This document shows positions 46,901 to 58,444 of a stretch of 64,000 bases of DNA, one piece after another. Under the pieces are notes generated by a model. It did not search any database. It saw only the letters and a program-made list of their open reading frames with translations, and was not told the origin of the DNA. Made by a program: the position numbers and the translations under genes. Each line of letters starts with the position of its first letter. Position 1 is the first letter of the stretch. This DNA is from Myxocyprinus asiaticus (taxonomy: Eukaryota > Chordata > Actinopteri > Cypriniformes > Catostomidae): positions 28,203,289 through 28,267,288 of the forward strand of contig NC_059368.1 of the NCBI RefSeq assembly GCF_019703515.2, in the 5' to 3' direction.

Positions 46901-46989
46901 TGTCTCAACAAAATAAAAATTATTCCTTGCAGTGATTTGGTCACAGTGAAGGTCAAGGAGTTGAAAGAAGGGTTTGATCTGGATAAAAT

Positions 46990-47205
46990 TAACCATGGTT
47001 TTACTGTAGTAAAATTGTAGTAACCATACTTTAGGTGGAAACTATAGTTTTGATGCAATTAATCATGGTGTTACTACAGTAATATGTTGTGAATATAGTA
47101 ACCATGTTTAATTTTGTGGTTTCTATGATTTTACTACAAAATACCATGGTGATCCTATGGTTACTGTAATAAAACCATGGTTAATTTTTGTAAGGTATAA
47201 CCATG
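46990..47205. repeat. AT-rich palindromic repeat with ccatggtt words
   Basis: The words aaccatggttttactgtagt and actgtaataaaaccatggtt face each other across a series of further accatg/tactac words. Probably a short foldback MITE inside the larger element. Confidence 0.55.
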
Positions 47206-47745
47206 TTTAGGGGTAGGGGTTGGTGTAGCTGTATGAGGGATCTAAATAAGCACAATAAAAAGCTGCAGTGATGCCACTATACTGTATGTTAGTATTTAAA
47301 CAGGGGTATAATAGTATCTGCCACTATTTGTACTAGAGTGCAAATAGCATCTAACGCTACTTGCACTTAGTGCAAAGAAAATGCTGTTGCTCTTTACACA
47401 TATTGTAAATAGCATCTGTTGCTATTTGCACTTAGTGCAAATAGCCTCTGCCTAAAAAGAAACTCACCTCTAAAATGCTATCCTTGTCCATTGTGAATAT
47501 TCAGTGTAATTGTACGAAGCACTGCCCACACAGAAGCCACGCCAAACCAAGCAACTTCCTATTGGTCAATGCAGCAATTTTGCCTGTCAAAGTTCACCGA
47601 ACTTTAACTCGAGGTGAAATCAGCACGAGGAAATTCTTCGCCATCGGAAGTCCATTGCGTGAAATTCACAATCACACAGATTCCCATTGAGATGACTGTA
47701 TTTCGCCCGTGGAATTTGCTGTGCAAAGGTATTTGTGACCGTGCC

Positions 47746-48340
47746 TTAAAGGGATAGTTCACCCCAAAATTTAAATTCTCTCATTATTTACTCACCCTCA
47801 TGATATCCCAGGTGTGTATGACTTTCTTTCTTCACCAGAACACATTTGAAGAAAAATAGAATATCTTAGCTCAGTACAGGCAAGTGTGTCACAGCCGGAA
47901 GAGCAGCACTGTTTACAAGTGAGAAGGAGGAAAGTTGTACAGCAGCTTGGTTGGTTTTGGTTTAGATCTGTATTTATCTGTTTCTTTTCTCACAATGGTG
48001 CGTTTATGTGCTTATCCTGGATGTCTCAACTGAGTGGAGAACGTGAGATTACGTCTGCATCATGGCAACGCGAATATGTCACATGAGAGACCGCTTGGAC
48101 TCCAACCTCACATGAAGCTTACACGAAGCGTTGGATTATAGTTAAAAAGTACTTAAATATCTTTTTTGCACCAAAAGTGATTATGTCACTTTAGAATACA
48201 TTAATTTAACCGCTGGAGTTGTATCGATGATGTTTATGCTGACTATCTATGATTAATGTAGCTTCAAACGAGAAATCTCCATTCACTTGCATTTTAAGGA
48301 CCTACTGAGTTGAGGAATTTTTCTACTTTTCTTAAAATGT
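47746..48340. mobile_element. Foldback MITE (TTAA family), eroded copy
   Basis: The left end agggatagttcaccccaaaa, preceded by ttaa, and the following tatgactttctttcttc match the copies at 22.1 and 35.6 kb. The right arm is recognisable only around ccattcacttgcattttaag (48282) and is lost after that. The middle is replaced by unrelated sequence. Confidence 0.6.
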
Positions 48341-48682
48341 GTTGTGAAAATGTGAATGACCTTTCCTTCATATTCTCCTCTCTTGAGCAGGGCAGGACAA
48401 CAGCTTTAATTAGCCTCCAGATACAGCAGGATGTGTCTGACAGCAATACACATAACCACACATGCACCCACACTCAAACATACATGTATGCGTACAGCAG
48501 AATGAGTCAGTAAACAGCATAAACAAGGCCATAAATATAAAAATTTTGTAACTCCGTGTTACTGGTGTATGGTGGTGTTATTGTGTAAAGTAAACTATAG
48601 TCCAGAGAAATCAGTCATTTAATTACAGATGGTGAAATGAGAATTGAAATTTTTTTTCATTGTCTCTCTCTCTCTTTCTCTC

Positions 48683-48683
48683 T

Positions 48684-48716
<33 letters not shown>

Positions 48717-49057
48717 TTGGTACAGCTATCCTTATGAGGACTCTTCATAGACTTTTATACTGTAACTATAACTTAACTATACATTCTATCCCCTAACCCT
48801 ACACCTACCCCTAAACCAAACCCTCACAAAACACTTTCTGCATTTTTATATTTTCAATAAAACATTTAGTATATTAAGCAATTTGAATTATGGGGACACC
48901 AGAAATGTCCTCATAAACCATATTTATAGCATAAATACCCTTGTAATTACCAGTTTGTGAATGTCCTCATAAACCATATTTATAGCATAAATACCCTTGT
49001 AATTACCAGTTTGTAACCTAAAAAAAAGTCCTGGTAAACCACTTAAACCTGCCCACA

Positions 49058-49108
<51 letters not shown>
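48683..49108 (+). repeat. (CA)n-flanked repeat module, copy 1 with internal duplication
   Basis: CA runs at 48686-48714 and 49059-49108 enclose a unit with atccttatgaggactct, tctatcccctaaccctacac, aaaacactttctgcattttt and ttatggggacac. A segment of about 60 bases (gtcctcataaaccatattta ... taccagtttgtga) is repeated in tandem at 48908-49018. The same module recurs at 54.1 and 58.1 kb. No coding content. Confidence 0.8.
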
Positions 49109-52100
49109 CCCAGGAAGATCTCATGTCCTCGCATGTGTCACACTGCCCTCTGGGGAATGAGAGAGGGAATACATGCATCACACTCTCTGAACTCGTTCAC
49201 CTTAAACACAAACATTCACACTGCCTAATACACACACACAGTAGCATAGGCAGATATTTCTGGGTGGGTTAAAAGAAATGATCGACTGCATGAGATCTGT
49301 GAACTTTTAATTTAATTTAATTTAATTTAATAAAAAAATAATAAATAATAAACTTTTGATGTTTAGCTACTAAAGGTTGTCTTCTTTAAAAATATTTTAA
49401 GATCAATCAACATTATTCATGTTTGAGTACATTCAGACATTTTATTTTACATGTGTAACATATGGAATGTAGGGAGGCCTTGTGGCTGAGAACAGATATG
49501 AATTATTATATTGGGATTCAGGGAATCTTCCCTAGAGATTTTTGAAAATTTAAAAACAGAATGGACATTTTAACTATAGAATGGACCACATTTTTCCCTA
49601 GCACAATTTGCTGGCTTTGGACTGATAAAAATTACAGATAAATGAATCTATGCCCCTGCACGCATATGATATTTGGATTTTATTTCAGTTGCAGTGAACA
49701 AAAGAGGCTGAGTTTAAAAGTCTTAAGAGTTTTCAGAGCATATTTTAACATTCAAAAAAGTTTATTTCAGAGGAGCTTATTTGTGCCGTCACGAGCTGCT
49801 TGTGATGCAAGGAATAGAAGTTATAATGGGTAAAATTCATAATTCATGGATCTGATATTAGTAATTAACATTATCTTAAAAAAATAAAGTGGAAGGAGTT
49901 TAGAGTTTTAGGAGGTCTGAGAGCATTTTAACATCAAAAGTTATTAATTCAGTATCTTATGTCAACTCAATCTGGTTTTGATGAACTGTTTAGAAGTTAA
50001 TTAAATATATAGCATAATTAAATCAACTCATAGCAATCAGTTCACAGATATGACAGTTGTTACAAGTATTTTATTAGACGGGGGAAATAAAGTCAACTGA
50101 ATGCATGTCTCGTCATAGCATTGGGTGTTTAAAGTGTAAATAGCTTTGTTATAATGAAAGTATATAAGTTGATAGTTTTGTTTTTGAGCTGTTTTTTTTT
50201 TTTTTGAAAGCTTTGATGCTGACATTATCTAGCCCAACAGCCTCTGATGTTAGCGGTTTGTGGTTTGAGGCCAGCAAGTTTTTGGCTGTTGGTGGACAAG
50301 GGGCATAAGACAGCATTTGGGTGGGCCTAAATGCCAATGGGTGGCACTGGCCCACCCATGCCCCCCGGTGCTATGCTAGTGCAAACACACACATGTTAAA
50401 AAAAAAAAAAAAAAAAGAAAAAAGGGAAAATAAAGATAACACAACACCATCCAAACCTAACCTCAAGTTTATTCATCTTTAGACTCACAGGTCATATGCT
50501 TCAGTAGATCTTCATGACTGTGTTGGTCTTCTTGATCCTGAGTCTCTGAAGCCAAGGAGGTGATTTAGGAACAAGTCAATCCATCAGTTAATTAAAAACA
50601 ATCCTGAAAATATGGGCCAATATAGTGCCAAAATAATTTTCAAATAAAGAACAAAAGCAACAAATAAATACCTGAACAGAGAGATTTATGTTATGAGGTT
50701 TCATGAGTTTGGCAATGGAAATTAATTGGGCCAAAAGGTGGTCAAAAGGTTAAATTAGTCAGTTCCCATTTTTGTATCTGGTGAAAAACTTTCTGATAGA
50801 TATTCAAAGCCACATTCATTCCCTCTATATTAAAATCCATGACCTTACATGCTTTTGCTGTGAACTTAAGCAGTGCCAACCCGTCCTCATGAGAAGTTGT
50901 TATAATAGTATGAGATGGTGAAATCATTTCGGTACAAAACGTACAACTTTTATTAACAGAGCAAAAAAAAAAAAAAAATAGAAATATAAAGAATGTTATG
51001 ATGATTTTTTTCTCAGTTTAAATCCTAATCCAAACTTAAACCTACCCATAAAGTCTAACCCCTTACCCAAACCATGTTTTTAATAGAAAAAATTACTTTT
51101 CTGTTCCACAGAAGAAAGAAAGCGTTTGGCTTGGAAAGAGAGGAGGGAAGCGTATTATAGGTTATTGACATACTTGAACTGCATAAATAAAAATGGAATA
51201 AGTAAGCAAATTTGTTAACTGCCATTTCCTTTCTTAAAATAAAGTGTTAGATAGGATGCGAGCTAAAATTAGATGTGTGCATTATATCGATTTGAAATTG
51301 TGTTTGTTGGTAGGTTGGTGTGTACTGTTTGTTAATAAAAGTTGTTCTTTTTGTTTGTGGCACGTTGCACGATATCTTACAATTTCTTGTTCGAGTTGTC
51401 ATGAATACTAGTTATTTCCAGCTCTAGCAACTGTTAGCAGAATTGTTTTCCAAATAGCTACAACTATTCTTACTATCTGTACGCTTTTGCAGAAGAAGAT
51501 ATCATGTTTTGGTCTGTCAACGTCTGGGACAAATAATTAATGATTTTAAGAATAAATGCAAATTATTTTTCTGGTATAATGCATTGATCAAGTAAATGTT
51601 CATTGGTTGGTACTAATTTATTTAGTTTTCATTGGATTTCTATTGTATTACACACATTTTATAACTTGTGTTTCATATATTCCAGCTCGCTCTTGATTTT
51701 TGCTCTTGGCATATCTTGTTATTTTCTGTACTTCACCAAGCATTTTTCTAATAATCTTTTAATTTAATCCATTATACATATTTTATAAAACTCTCTTATT
51801 GTCTGCTGATTCGATGCATCAGTACCAATAATAGCTAGTGGTTGTAATGTATCTCACAAACTATACATCAGCTATACCTGGGGTCGGAAATATGATGGTG
51901 ATCATTTGAAAGGTGACCCTCTCTTTCTCTCTAAGTGTGTCAAATGTCTGAAGGATTAGGCTGATTAAGGAGAATCAATCTCTTTATTTTGCATCTTGTT
52001 CACTAGACAATACCTTCCCCAAAATTCATTAAAATTAATGTTCAGTGACTTTTTGCAAAAGGTATCAAGCAATAGAATGATATTTCAGAACTGGGCTTAA

Positions 52101-52137
52101 TGAGAGCGAGAGAGACACTTACATACTTGCATGTGTG

Positions 52138-52138
<1 letters not shown>
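49109..52138. other. Intergenic, low-complexity patches
   Basis: Poly-A runs at 50397-50416 and 50965-50979, and (AATTT)n near 49307-49332. A ctaatccaaacttaaaccta block near 51030 resembles the telomere-like word of other repeats. No gene recognised. Confidence 0.4.
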
Positions 52139-52200
<62 letters not shown>

Positions 52201-52212
52201 ACACACACACAA
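52139..52212. repeat. (CA)n microsatellite
   Basis: CA run with one interruption (agac) at 52194. Confidence 0.92.
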
Positions 52213-52304
52213 AGAGAATGACCTTTCCCCCCTTGATTCCCTGACATTAAACAGCTGTCAGACAGATCACAGAAACTTTAATTATACTGACACATTCAAA
52301 GAGG

Positions 52305-52403
52305 AATAGAGAGAGTGAGAGAGCGAAAGAGAGCAAGAAAGAGAGCGAATGAGAGCAAGAAAGAGAGAAAGAGAGAGAGAGAGAGAGAGTGAGAGAGAGA
52401 GAA
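52305..52403. repeat. GA-rich low-complexity stretch
   Basis: Imperfect gagaga/gaaaga repeats. Open frames on the other strand are Leu/Ser repeats and not genes. Confidence 0.85.
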
Positions 52404-53033
52404 TGTCACTGGGATCAGGTATTTGGGCTTTTATCTGGCCTAGGCTAATTAGAAAGTCTTGCAAGCCCTGTCTAACTACACATACACACTGGCACTGGAA
52501 CACACACTGTGCCAACTTTTAATTAAGGAGCCATCCATTGCCTACGGCGACCTTGTAACCCCACCTTTGGATCTCATTGGACATGAATGTAACCTGTCAC
52601 TGTAATATAGCAAATTATCTTGGTCACTAGTTTCTTCATCCCACCCTCTGCTTTGCTTTCTGTCTGCCTGTCTTTCTTTGTATCTCTCTCTCTGTCTGCT
52701 TTTCTGTCTCTAGAAGTGTCTCAGCTGCTTTTATATGGCTTTTAGCAACCATATGTGAGTGATGGGCAGTGACATGTCCTTAAACAGCCCGTCTTCAGTG
52801 TACCAGGTTATCTAAAATCAGTCTATGCCCTGATTTCACTTACTGCTGGGGTTGTGCACCATTCATAATTGAATTAAGAATGCCATTTAAATTAATTTAA
52901 ATATCTCAATTTGAATTGAGGTTGCATACAGAATGCAACTGTAATTCGAATTTGAATTTACGGAAGTACATTTTAATGTAATGAAATTCAAAGAAATTCA
53001 TAAAGCTGCTGTAGTTGAAACATTAGATTACAT
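52404..53033. other. Intergenic; possible conserved non-coding block
   Basis: 52404-52620 is repeat-free with taattag and taattaag words and balanced composition (caacttttaattaaggagcc), again resembling conserved non-coding DNA; impression only. Confidence 0.25.
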
Positions 53034-53099
53034 GGTAACACTTTATAATAAGTTTCCATTTGTTTACATTACTTAAAACTTTAGGTATCATGAACAATT

Positions 53100-53152
<53 letters not shown>

Positions 53153-53406
53153 AACAAAGCATTTATTAATCTTAGTTAATGTTAGTTAATAAAAATACAA
53201 TTGTTCATTATTAGTTAATGTTAGTTCATAGTGCATTAACTAATGTTAACAAATACAATTTTGATTTTAAAAATGTATTAGTACATGTTTTAATTAACAT
53301 TAACTAAGATTAATAAATGCTGTAAAAGTATTGTTCATTGTTAGTTCATGTTAACTAATCTTGTTAACTAATGGTAACAAATGGAACCTTATTGTAAAGT
53401 CTTACC
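53034..53406. mobile_element. Palindromic AT-rich MITE with (TA)n insertion
   Basis: Left ggtaacactttataataagt and right ccttattgtaaagtcttacc are inverted, and the arms share gttagttaatgttagttcat and its complement. A (TA)n run at 53102-53147 splits the left arm. Same family as 58829-59144 and the worn copy at 18955. Confidence 0.78.
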
Positions 53407-53618
53407 GATTATATTTATAATCAATGTTTGAAGTGACATTTATAGAAATTTTTATGTATTTCATATACACAATATACATTTCATTATATTAAATGAATTA
53501 ACTTTATTTTATGGACCATAGTGGAAGAACACTTAATTTCCTAGAATGATCACAAATGGAAACCTTAAACAGGAAACACAAAAGACACCTACTTCCTGTT
53601 CTTGCCTATTTTGAACCC

Positions 53619-53626
53619 CAATAATG

Positions 53627-53670
<44 letters not shown>

Positions 53671-53671
53671 T
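53619..53671. repeat. (AAT)n microsatellite
   Basis: Trinucleotide run of about 17 units, the first slightly changed. Confidence 0.9.
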
Positions 53672-53825
53672 TCTTTGAATCGCAATGCATGATCAATTCA
53701 AATTCCGATTCAACATCCTGTGAGACATGAACAATTGAATTCAAATTCCAGCACATAAATTGAAAAGGAGCGAATTCTTAAATTCAGAATTTTTTCCCAT
53801 CCCTCCTAACTGCAGCCTCTGTCTG

Positions 53826-53829
<4 letters not shown>

Positions 53830-53856
<27 letters not shown>
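53830..53856. repeat. (TG)n microsatellite
   Basis: Short TG run. The open frames through it are repeat translations. Confidence 0.88.
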
Positions 53857-54126
53857 CACGTAAAATAGTCCCAAACTGGCAAAATGCTGTTTTTTACATT
53901 GCTTGACTTTTGAGTTTCCATTGTTTGTTGTGTGTGTACTGGTGTGCACCTGTGTGTGTTTTGTGTATTTATGTGTGAATGTGTGTTTGACACTCGACGT
54001 AGCGTGACCACAGAGCTCATCCAATCGATGCCCATTTTCAGAGCATGACCCCGTTACCATGCCGCTGACAAACTGCCGGTCCACAGAGAAATGCTGTGAG
54101 CAGAGCCACTCCACTGAGCATGTACT

Positions 54127-54157
<31 letters not shown>

Positions 54158-54408
54158 TGGTGCAGCTATCATTATGAGGACTCTCCATAGACATAATGGT
54201 TTTTATACTGTATGAACTATAGATTCTATCCCCTAACCATAACCCTACCCCTAAACCTAACCCTCACAAAACACTTTCTGCATTTTTACATTTTCAATAA
54301 AACATCGTTTAGTATGTTTTTTAAGCGATTTGAATTATGGGGACACGAGAAATGTCCTTATAAACCTCTTTTGTTAAACATTTCATTATTTCCTCGTAAA
54401 TCACCCAT

Positions 54409-54474
<66 letters not shown>

Positions 54475-54480
54475 AGAGAG
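54127..54480 (+). repeat. (CA)n-flanked repeat module, copy 2
   Basis: CA runs at 54127-54153 and 54415-54470 enclose tatcattatgaggactctcc, tctatcccctaaccataacc, aaaacactttctgcattttt, gtttagtatgttttttaagc and ttatggggacac. Same orientation as copies 1 and 3. The taaccctaaccc-like words are part of the module and not telomere arrays. Confidence 0.82.
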
Positions 54481-54979
54481 AGTTTTATACAAGTCATCTG
54501 CTGTTGGAGTAGAGCTACAATATATTCAGTATACTGGATCTCTAAACATTGTTTAAGTGCAGCAAGTGATTGATCATAAGAAGGCAACAATATAATCGGT
54601 GCCGCACTGCGAAATTACAAATGTGAACCAGAAGAAGTGTAACTGCAGAATAGTAGAGAAGGAGCTGACAGGAGTACAAAGCAGTAAACAGAGTTTTTAT
54701 TTATTTATTTAGAATAGTAATGCTGTGCCTTCATTTGTTACATGGCTCTCTTGAACACTTGATTCTGATTGGTCAATGGCACTAACCATTTCCCGGTCAT
54801 TTGTGCATGGGCGGCTCCAGGGCTGGGCTACCGGGGATTAAGCCACAACTTTTTTCCATAAAACCCTGAAAGTTTTGATCATCTTTTTGTAGTGATGTCA
54901 GAAGTACCAGTGCTAGGTATCAAGTTGATATGAAAACATATGACATTTTTTTATTTTAACATTACATTTTAAAGTTAGG

Positions 54980-55046
<67 letters not shown>

Positions 55047-55637
55047 CATACATATATATAAATGAACGATTCCTGTCTTTCTACCTTGATAACACCAAAT
55101 ACAGACTCAATTCAGTACCCACGCGCTGTCTTGTCAGCAGCTGCTTTCCAGCTCTCATGTAGCCTTTGTGTGTGCATGCAAGAAGGGAACTTGAGTTGTT
55201 GAGTTGGTCTATCCAGATGCAGTAAGTACCAAATATTTAGATATATAACCCTGAAAACAAGGAGTAATATACAGATGTACTCGAGGAGTTTGCTAACTTT
55301 AAAGTCACGAGCCAGGACATTTGCATTTTTAGCAAAACTCTTTACTAATACAATAAATCTACAAACTTTAGCAAATCTAGCTATTATTTTTATCTCTAGT
55401 ACCTATTTAACCTATTTACAACCTGCTTTCTTGTAAATTAACTTAAGTACCCGACAAATCAATGGAAACTGTATACATCTGTACACAATGAGTGTCAAAC
55501 TATGGAAAGCCGAAAGGGAAGAAATTGTGTTTTTTTAAATCGCGTTTTAAAGTATAGGCATTAAAAGCATGCAATTTCTGTTTTAGAGTGTATCTAAGGC
55601 TGAGACAAAAGTTAATGAGACTTTTTTAGTTTATTAT
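54481..55637. other. Intergenic with (TA)n
   Basis: The TA run at 54981-55041 is the only notable structure. No gene recognised. Confidence 0.5.
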
Positions 55638-55721
55638 TGTGGTGATGGGGGCGTAGTCGAGTGCCGATTTGTGAATGGAGAGCAAGTTTGGGAAATGACC
55701 TGAGACCTGACACCTGACACA
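55638..55721 (+). repeat. Gypsy 5' LTR, internally deleted (84 bp)
   Basis: tgtggtgatgggggcgtagt matches the start of the 3' LTR and gacctgagacctgacac its end. Between ttgggaaa and tgacctgaga about 277 bases present in the 3' LTR are lost. The promoter part is therefore gone. Confidence 0.82.
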
Positions 55722-55722
55722 G

Positions 55723-55740
55723 TGGTGCCGATACCCGGGA
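55723..55740 (+). promoter_or_regulatory. Primer-binding site of the shortened gypsy element
   Basis: tggtgccgatacccggga, one base changed from the site of the other gypsy fragment at 2645, directly behind the 5' LTR. Confidence 0.8.
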
Positions 55741-56130
55741 ATCAAGGAGGGAATCGTCACCAAGGATTCCTCGCTGTTGGCCGAAGTGATTAAGACCCTC
55801 GCTGGCATCCACTAGACTCAGCACCAGGCCCTCCTGGACCTACGCATGGAGCAGGAGCAGCAGTTCCAGGTGCTCCTTCAGGCCAAGCTGAAGACCGGCA
55901 GGTGTTACGGAGCTTGTGCCCGAGGGGGAAACAGTGAGTAGGGGAAATTGATTATGAGGTTAAACGAATGGATAGAGGTGGAACGCGTCACATTTACCAC
56001 CTCAATCTCCTAAAACCATGGAGAGAGGCGGGTTCTGTGACTTTGGCAACTGTGGTTCTGGAGAGGGAGGAGCTTGGACTGGAGGAAAACTTAAAAGCCA
56101 ATGATCAAGTCACCCCGGCCACTTGCTGAG
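55741..56130 (+). pseudogene. Gypsy gag start joined to pol leader, broken
   Basis: SSLLAEVIKTLAGIH, a stop, then QHQALLDLRMEQEQQFQVLL is the N-terminal part of a fish gypsy Gag. After LLQAKLKT (about 55900) the sequence jumps to a segment with VTLATVVLEREELG and LKANDQVTPATC (56030-56125) that in relatives lies just before the RT. So most of gag and all of protease were removed by one deletion. Confidence 0.7.
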
Positions 56131-57208
56131 ACCACCTCCCATCATCACAAATCACAGGTTCTCACCTCTTCCCGGTCGTACGAATCTCATAGAGCACCAT
56201 ATTGAAACAACGCCAGGGGTAGTGGTACATAGTCGTCCCTTCCGATTACACAAACACAAAATAAAAGTGGTTCGGGAGGGAATTAAAGGCCATGCTGAAT
56301 ATGGGGCCCAGTCGTGTTGGTTCCGAAGGTTCTGTGTGGATTATAGAAAAGTCAATGCGGTGTCTAATTTTGATGTGAACCCGATGCCTCGGATTGATGA
56401 ACTACTCGATCGGTTAGGCACGGCTCGCTTTTATTCGACACTGGATTTGACAAATGGATATTGGGAATTCCCCTCAACTCCGATGCCCCATGAAAAGACG
56501 GCATTTAACACACTGTTCGGATTACACCAATTTGTGACGCTTCCGTTTGGTTTGTTCTGGGCCCTGGCAACGTTTCAGCAGCTCATGGACCTAGTCATCA
56601 GACCGCACACTGCTTATGCGCTGCCTATCTGGATGTTATCATTATTTACAGTAATGACTGGCAGTGGCGCCTGCAGCATCTGAGGGCTGTCCTGAGGTCA
56701 TTCAGATGAGCAGGACTCACGGAAAACCCAAAGAAGTGCGCAAATGGGTGGGTGGAAGTATGGTATTTGGGCTTCCACTTGGGTCATGGACAGGTGCGGC
56801 TCCAAATTGATAAGACCGCAATGATTGCAGCCTGCCCGAGACCTAAGACCAAAAAGGAGGTGAGACAGTTCCTGGGGCTGGCTGGCTACTACCGTAGGTT
56901 TGTGCCTAACTATTCGACTGTCACCAGCCCGCTGACTGATCTGACTAAAAAGGGGGCACCAGATCCAGTCCAGTGGATGAAGCCATGTCAGCAGGTGTTC
57001 AAGCAAGTGAAAGATGCACTTTGTTGTGGGCCGCTGTTACACTCCACACATTTTTTTCTCCCTTTTGTTTTACAGACCGGGGGCTGTGTTTTCCCAGGTG
57101 GTTGAGGGGGAGGAGCGCCCGGTGCTGTACATCAGCAGGAAACTCTCGGTGAGAGAGGCCATTGAGAAGGAGTGTCAAAGTGACTGGCCAGATGGCTCCC
57201 CGGCCTGA
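56131..57208 (+). pseudogene. Gypsy RT and truncated RNase H
   Basis: RT motifs in order: FCVDYRKVNAVS, ARFYSTLDLTNGYWEFP, KTAFNTLFGLHQFVTLPFGL. The catalytic box at 56626-56637 is YLDV instead of YLDD. After a frame change it reads VWYLGFHLGHGQVRLQIDKT, KKEVRQFLGLAGYYRRFVPN and KKGAPDPVQW. RNase H begins (LPFVLQT, near 57060), shifts, and reads EGEERPVLYISRKLSVREA before a jump to the element end at 57208. Several codons are missing before FCVDYRKVN (about 56310). Inactive. Confidence 0.84.
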
Positions 57209-57210
57209 GT

Positions 57211-57225
57211 CAGGCGATGGGGGTA
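57211..57225 (+). promoter_or_regulatory. Polypurine-like tract before the 3' LTR
   Basis: caggcgatgggggta stands directly before the 3' LTR, where a plus-strand primer tract is expected. Its purine run is short, so the role is inferred from position. Confidence 0.45.
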
Positions 57226-57586
57226 TGTGGTGGTGGGGGCGTGGTCAAGCACCGGTTTGTGAATGGTGAGCGAGTTCGGGAGACGAGAGCGTTAAGGATT
57301 ATCACCTATGGGAAATTATCACTGACAGCTGTTTTGTATTACAGTGAGAGCTGGAGGGAGATAAAAGATGCAGCCAGAGTCGCAGTGGAGATAGAGGAAC
57401 TAGAGTCCCAAGATGACACTGTGTGAGTGTTAAACAAGAATTATTGTTGTGTTTATCATTGAGCTATGGATTGTTTATTTTGGTGGTGTGTGCGCTGGAA
57501 AAGAGCGAAAATAATCGACGCTAAAGAGTGTGAGCTGGTTCCTGCTTCCTCATTTTGCCCTCGAATCTGACCTGAGACCTGTCACA
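57226..57586 (+). repeat. Gypsy 3' LTR (361 bp)
   Basis: Begins tgtggtggtgggggcgtggt and ends gacctgagacctgtcaca. Ends match the shortened 5' LTR. A 69-codon frame inside it is a by-product of the LTR. Confidence 0.84.
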
Positions 57587-58094
57587 TCTATATAAATGAC
57601 ACCTCATAGGTGTATTCAAATTTTTATTATAAAGTGTATTATATTCTGATATTTCATCAAAGTACGGCCCCATATGCACAGAGGTCTGGGCTAAGCCCCG
57701 AATATCCACTGACCCTAGCACCGCCCCTGCATCTGTGTATATCTTTCCTATTAATAACATGTGTTCTTCTTCTCCTCTCACATCAATCTGCGATCTCTGC
57801 AAGTAAGCTAATAAAATAATATATTTCTAATCATGTAAATATCTCTAATCAATATTTCATGTCCATTTATTTATTTATTTATTTGGCAGGTTTTCATGTA
57901 ATAAGTGTGATAAGGAACTGTCAGATGGTCATTATTGCACAAACAGGTAGATCAACTCCGATGCAAACCCAAGGTTGGCTTTTTCTGTAGACTCTGTGAT
58001 GTCTTTCTTCTTACATAATAACATAATTTCAAATCAAATCAATATTTTAGGTTGTTGTATTTAATTACTTGGTAAGTAGATGTGTGATAAGCAG

Positions 58095-58097
<3 letters not shown>
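57587..58097. other. Intergenic, nothing recognised
   Basis: A (TTTA)n run near 57866-57883 is the only structure. Confidence 0.5.
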
Positions 58098-58136
<39 letters not shown>

Positions 58137-58444
58137 GGTGCAGCTATCCTTATGAGGACTCTCCATAGACATAATGATTTTTATACTGTACGAACTATAG
58201 ATTCTATCCCCTAACCCTAACCCTACCCCTAAACGTAACCCTCACAGAAAACTTTCTGCATTTTTACATAAAAAAATTACAAATAAAAAAAAAAACATCG
58301 TTTAGTATGTTTTTTAAGCAATTTGAATTATGGGGACACTAGAAATGTCCTCATAAACCACATTTATAGCATAATACCCTTGTAATTACCAATTTGTAAC
58401 CTAAAAAATTTCCTCGTAAACCACCCAAACACACACACACACAC
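58098..58444 (+). repeat. (CA)n-flanked repeat module, copy 3
   Basis: CA runs at 58098-58133 and about 58430-58444 enclose tatccttatgaggactctcc, tctatcccctaaccctaacc, gaaaactttctgcattttta, gtttagtatgttttttaagc, ttatggggacac and a single tcctcataaaccacatttat block. Orientation as in copies 1 and 2. Confidence 0.82.

Larger units (their letters stand above)
46409..47745. mobile_element. DNA element with long inverted ends and nested repeats
   Basis: Left cacgctgtcacgcatacg...gaaattccacgggcgaa (46409-46453) pairs with right ttcgcccgtggaattt...gtatttgtgaccgtgcc (47702-47745). The 16 inner bases are identical in inversion. ttaa follows the right end, where the next MITE starts. The inside carries a tRNA-like SINE head, an AT-rich palindromic repeat and a motif tttgcacttagtgcaaatag. 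No transposase seen. The superfamily is not assigned. Confidence 0.6.
55638..57586 (+). mobile_element. Shortened Ty3/gypsy element with both LTRs
   Basis: Order: 5' LTR (internally deleted), primer-binding site, start of gag, jump to the end of a pol leader, RT, truncated RNase H, purine tract, 3' LTR. The total is 1949 bases where an intact relative would be several kilobases. Protease, most of gag, and integrase are missing. Five bases beside the outer ends (attat and tctat) do not match, so there is no clear target duplication. Confidence 0.85.

Noticed and set aside
54230..54265. Interstitial telomere sequence (taaccctaaccc)
   Set aside because: Only a few imperfect units, and they recur as a fixed part of the CA-flanked module at 48.8 and 58.2 kb.
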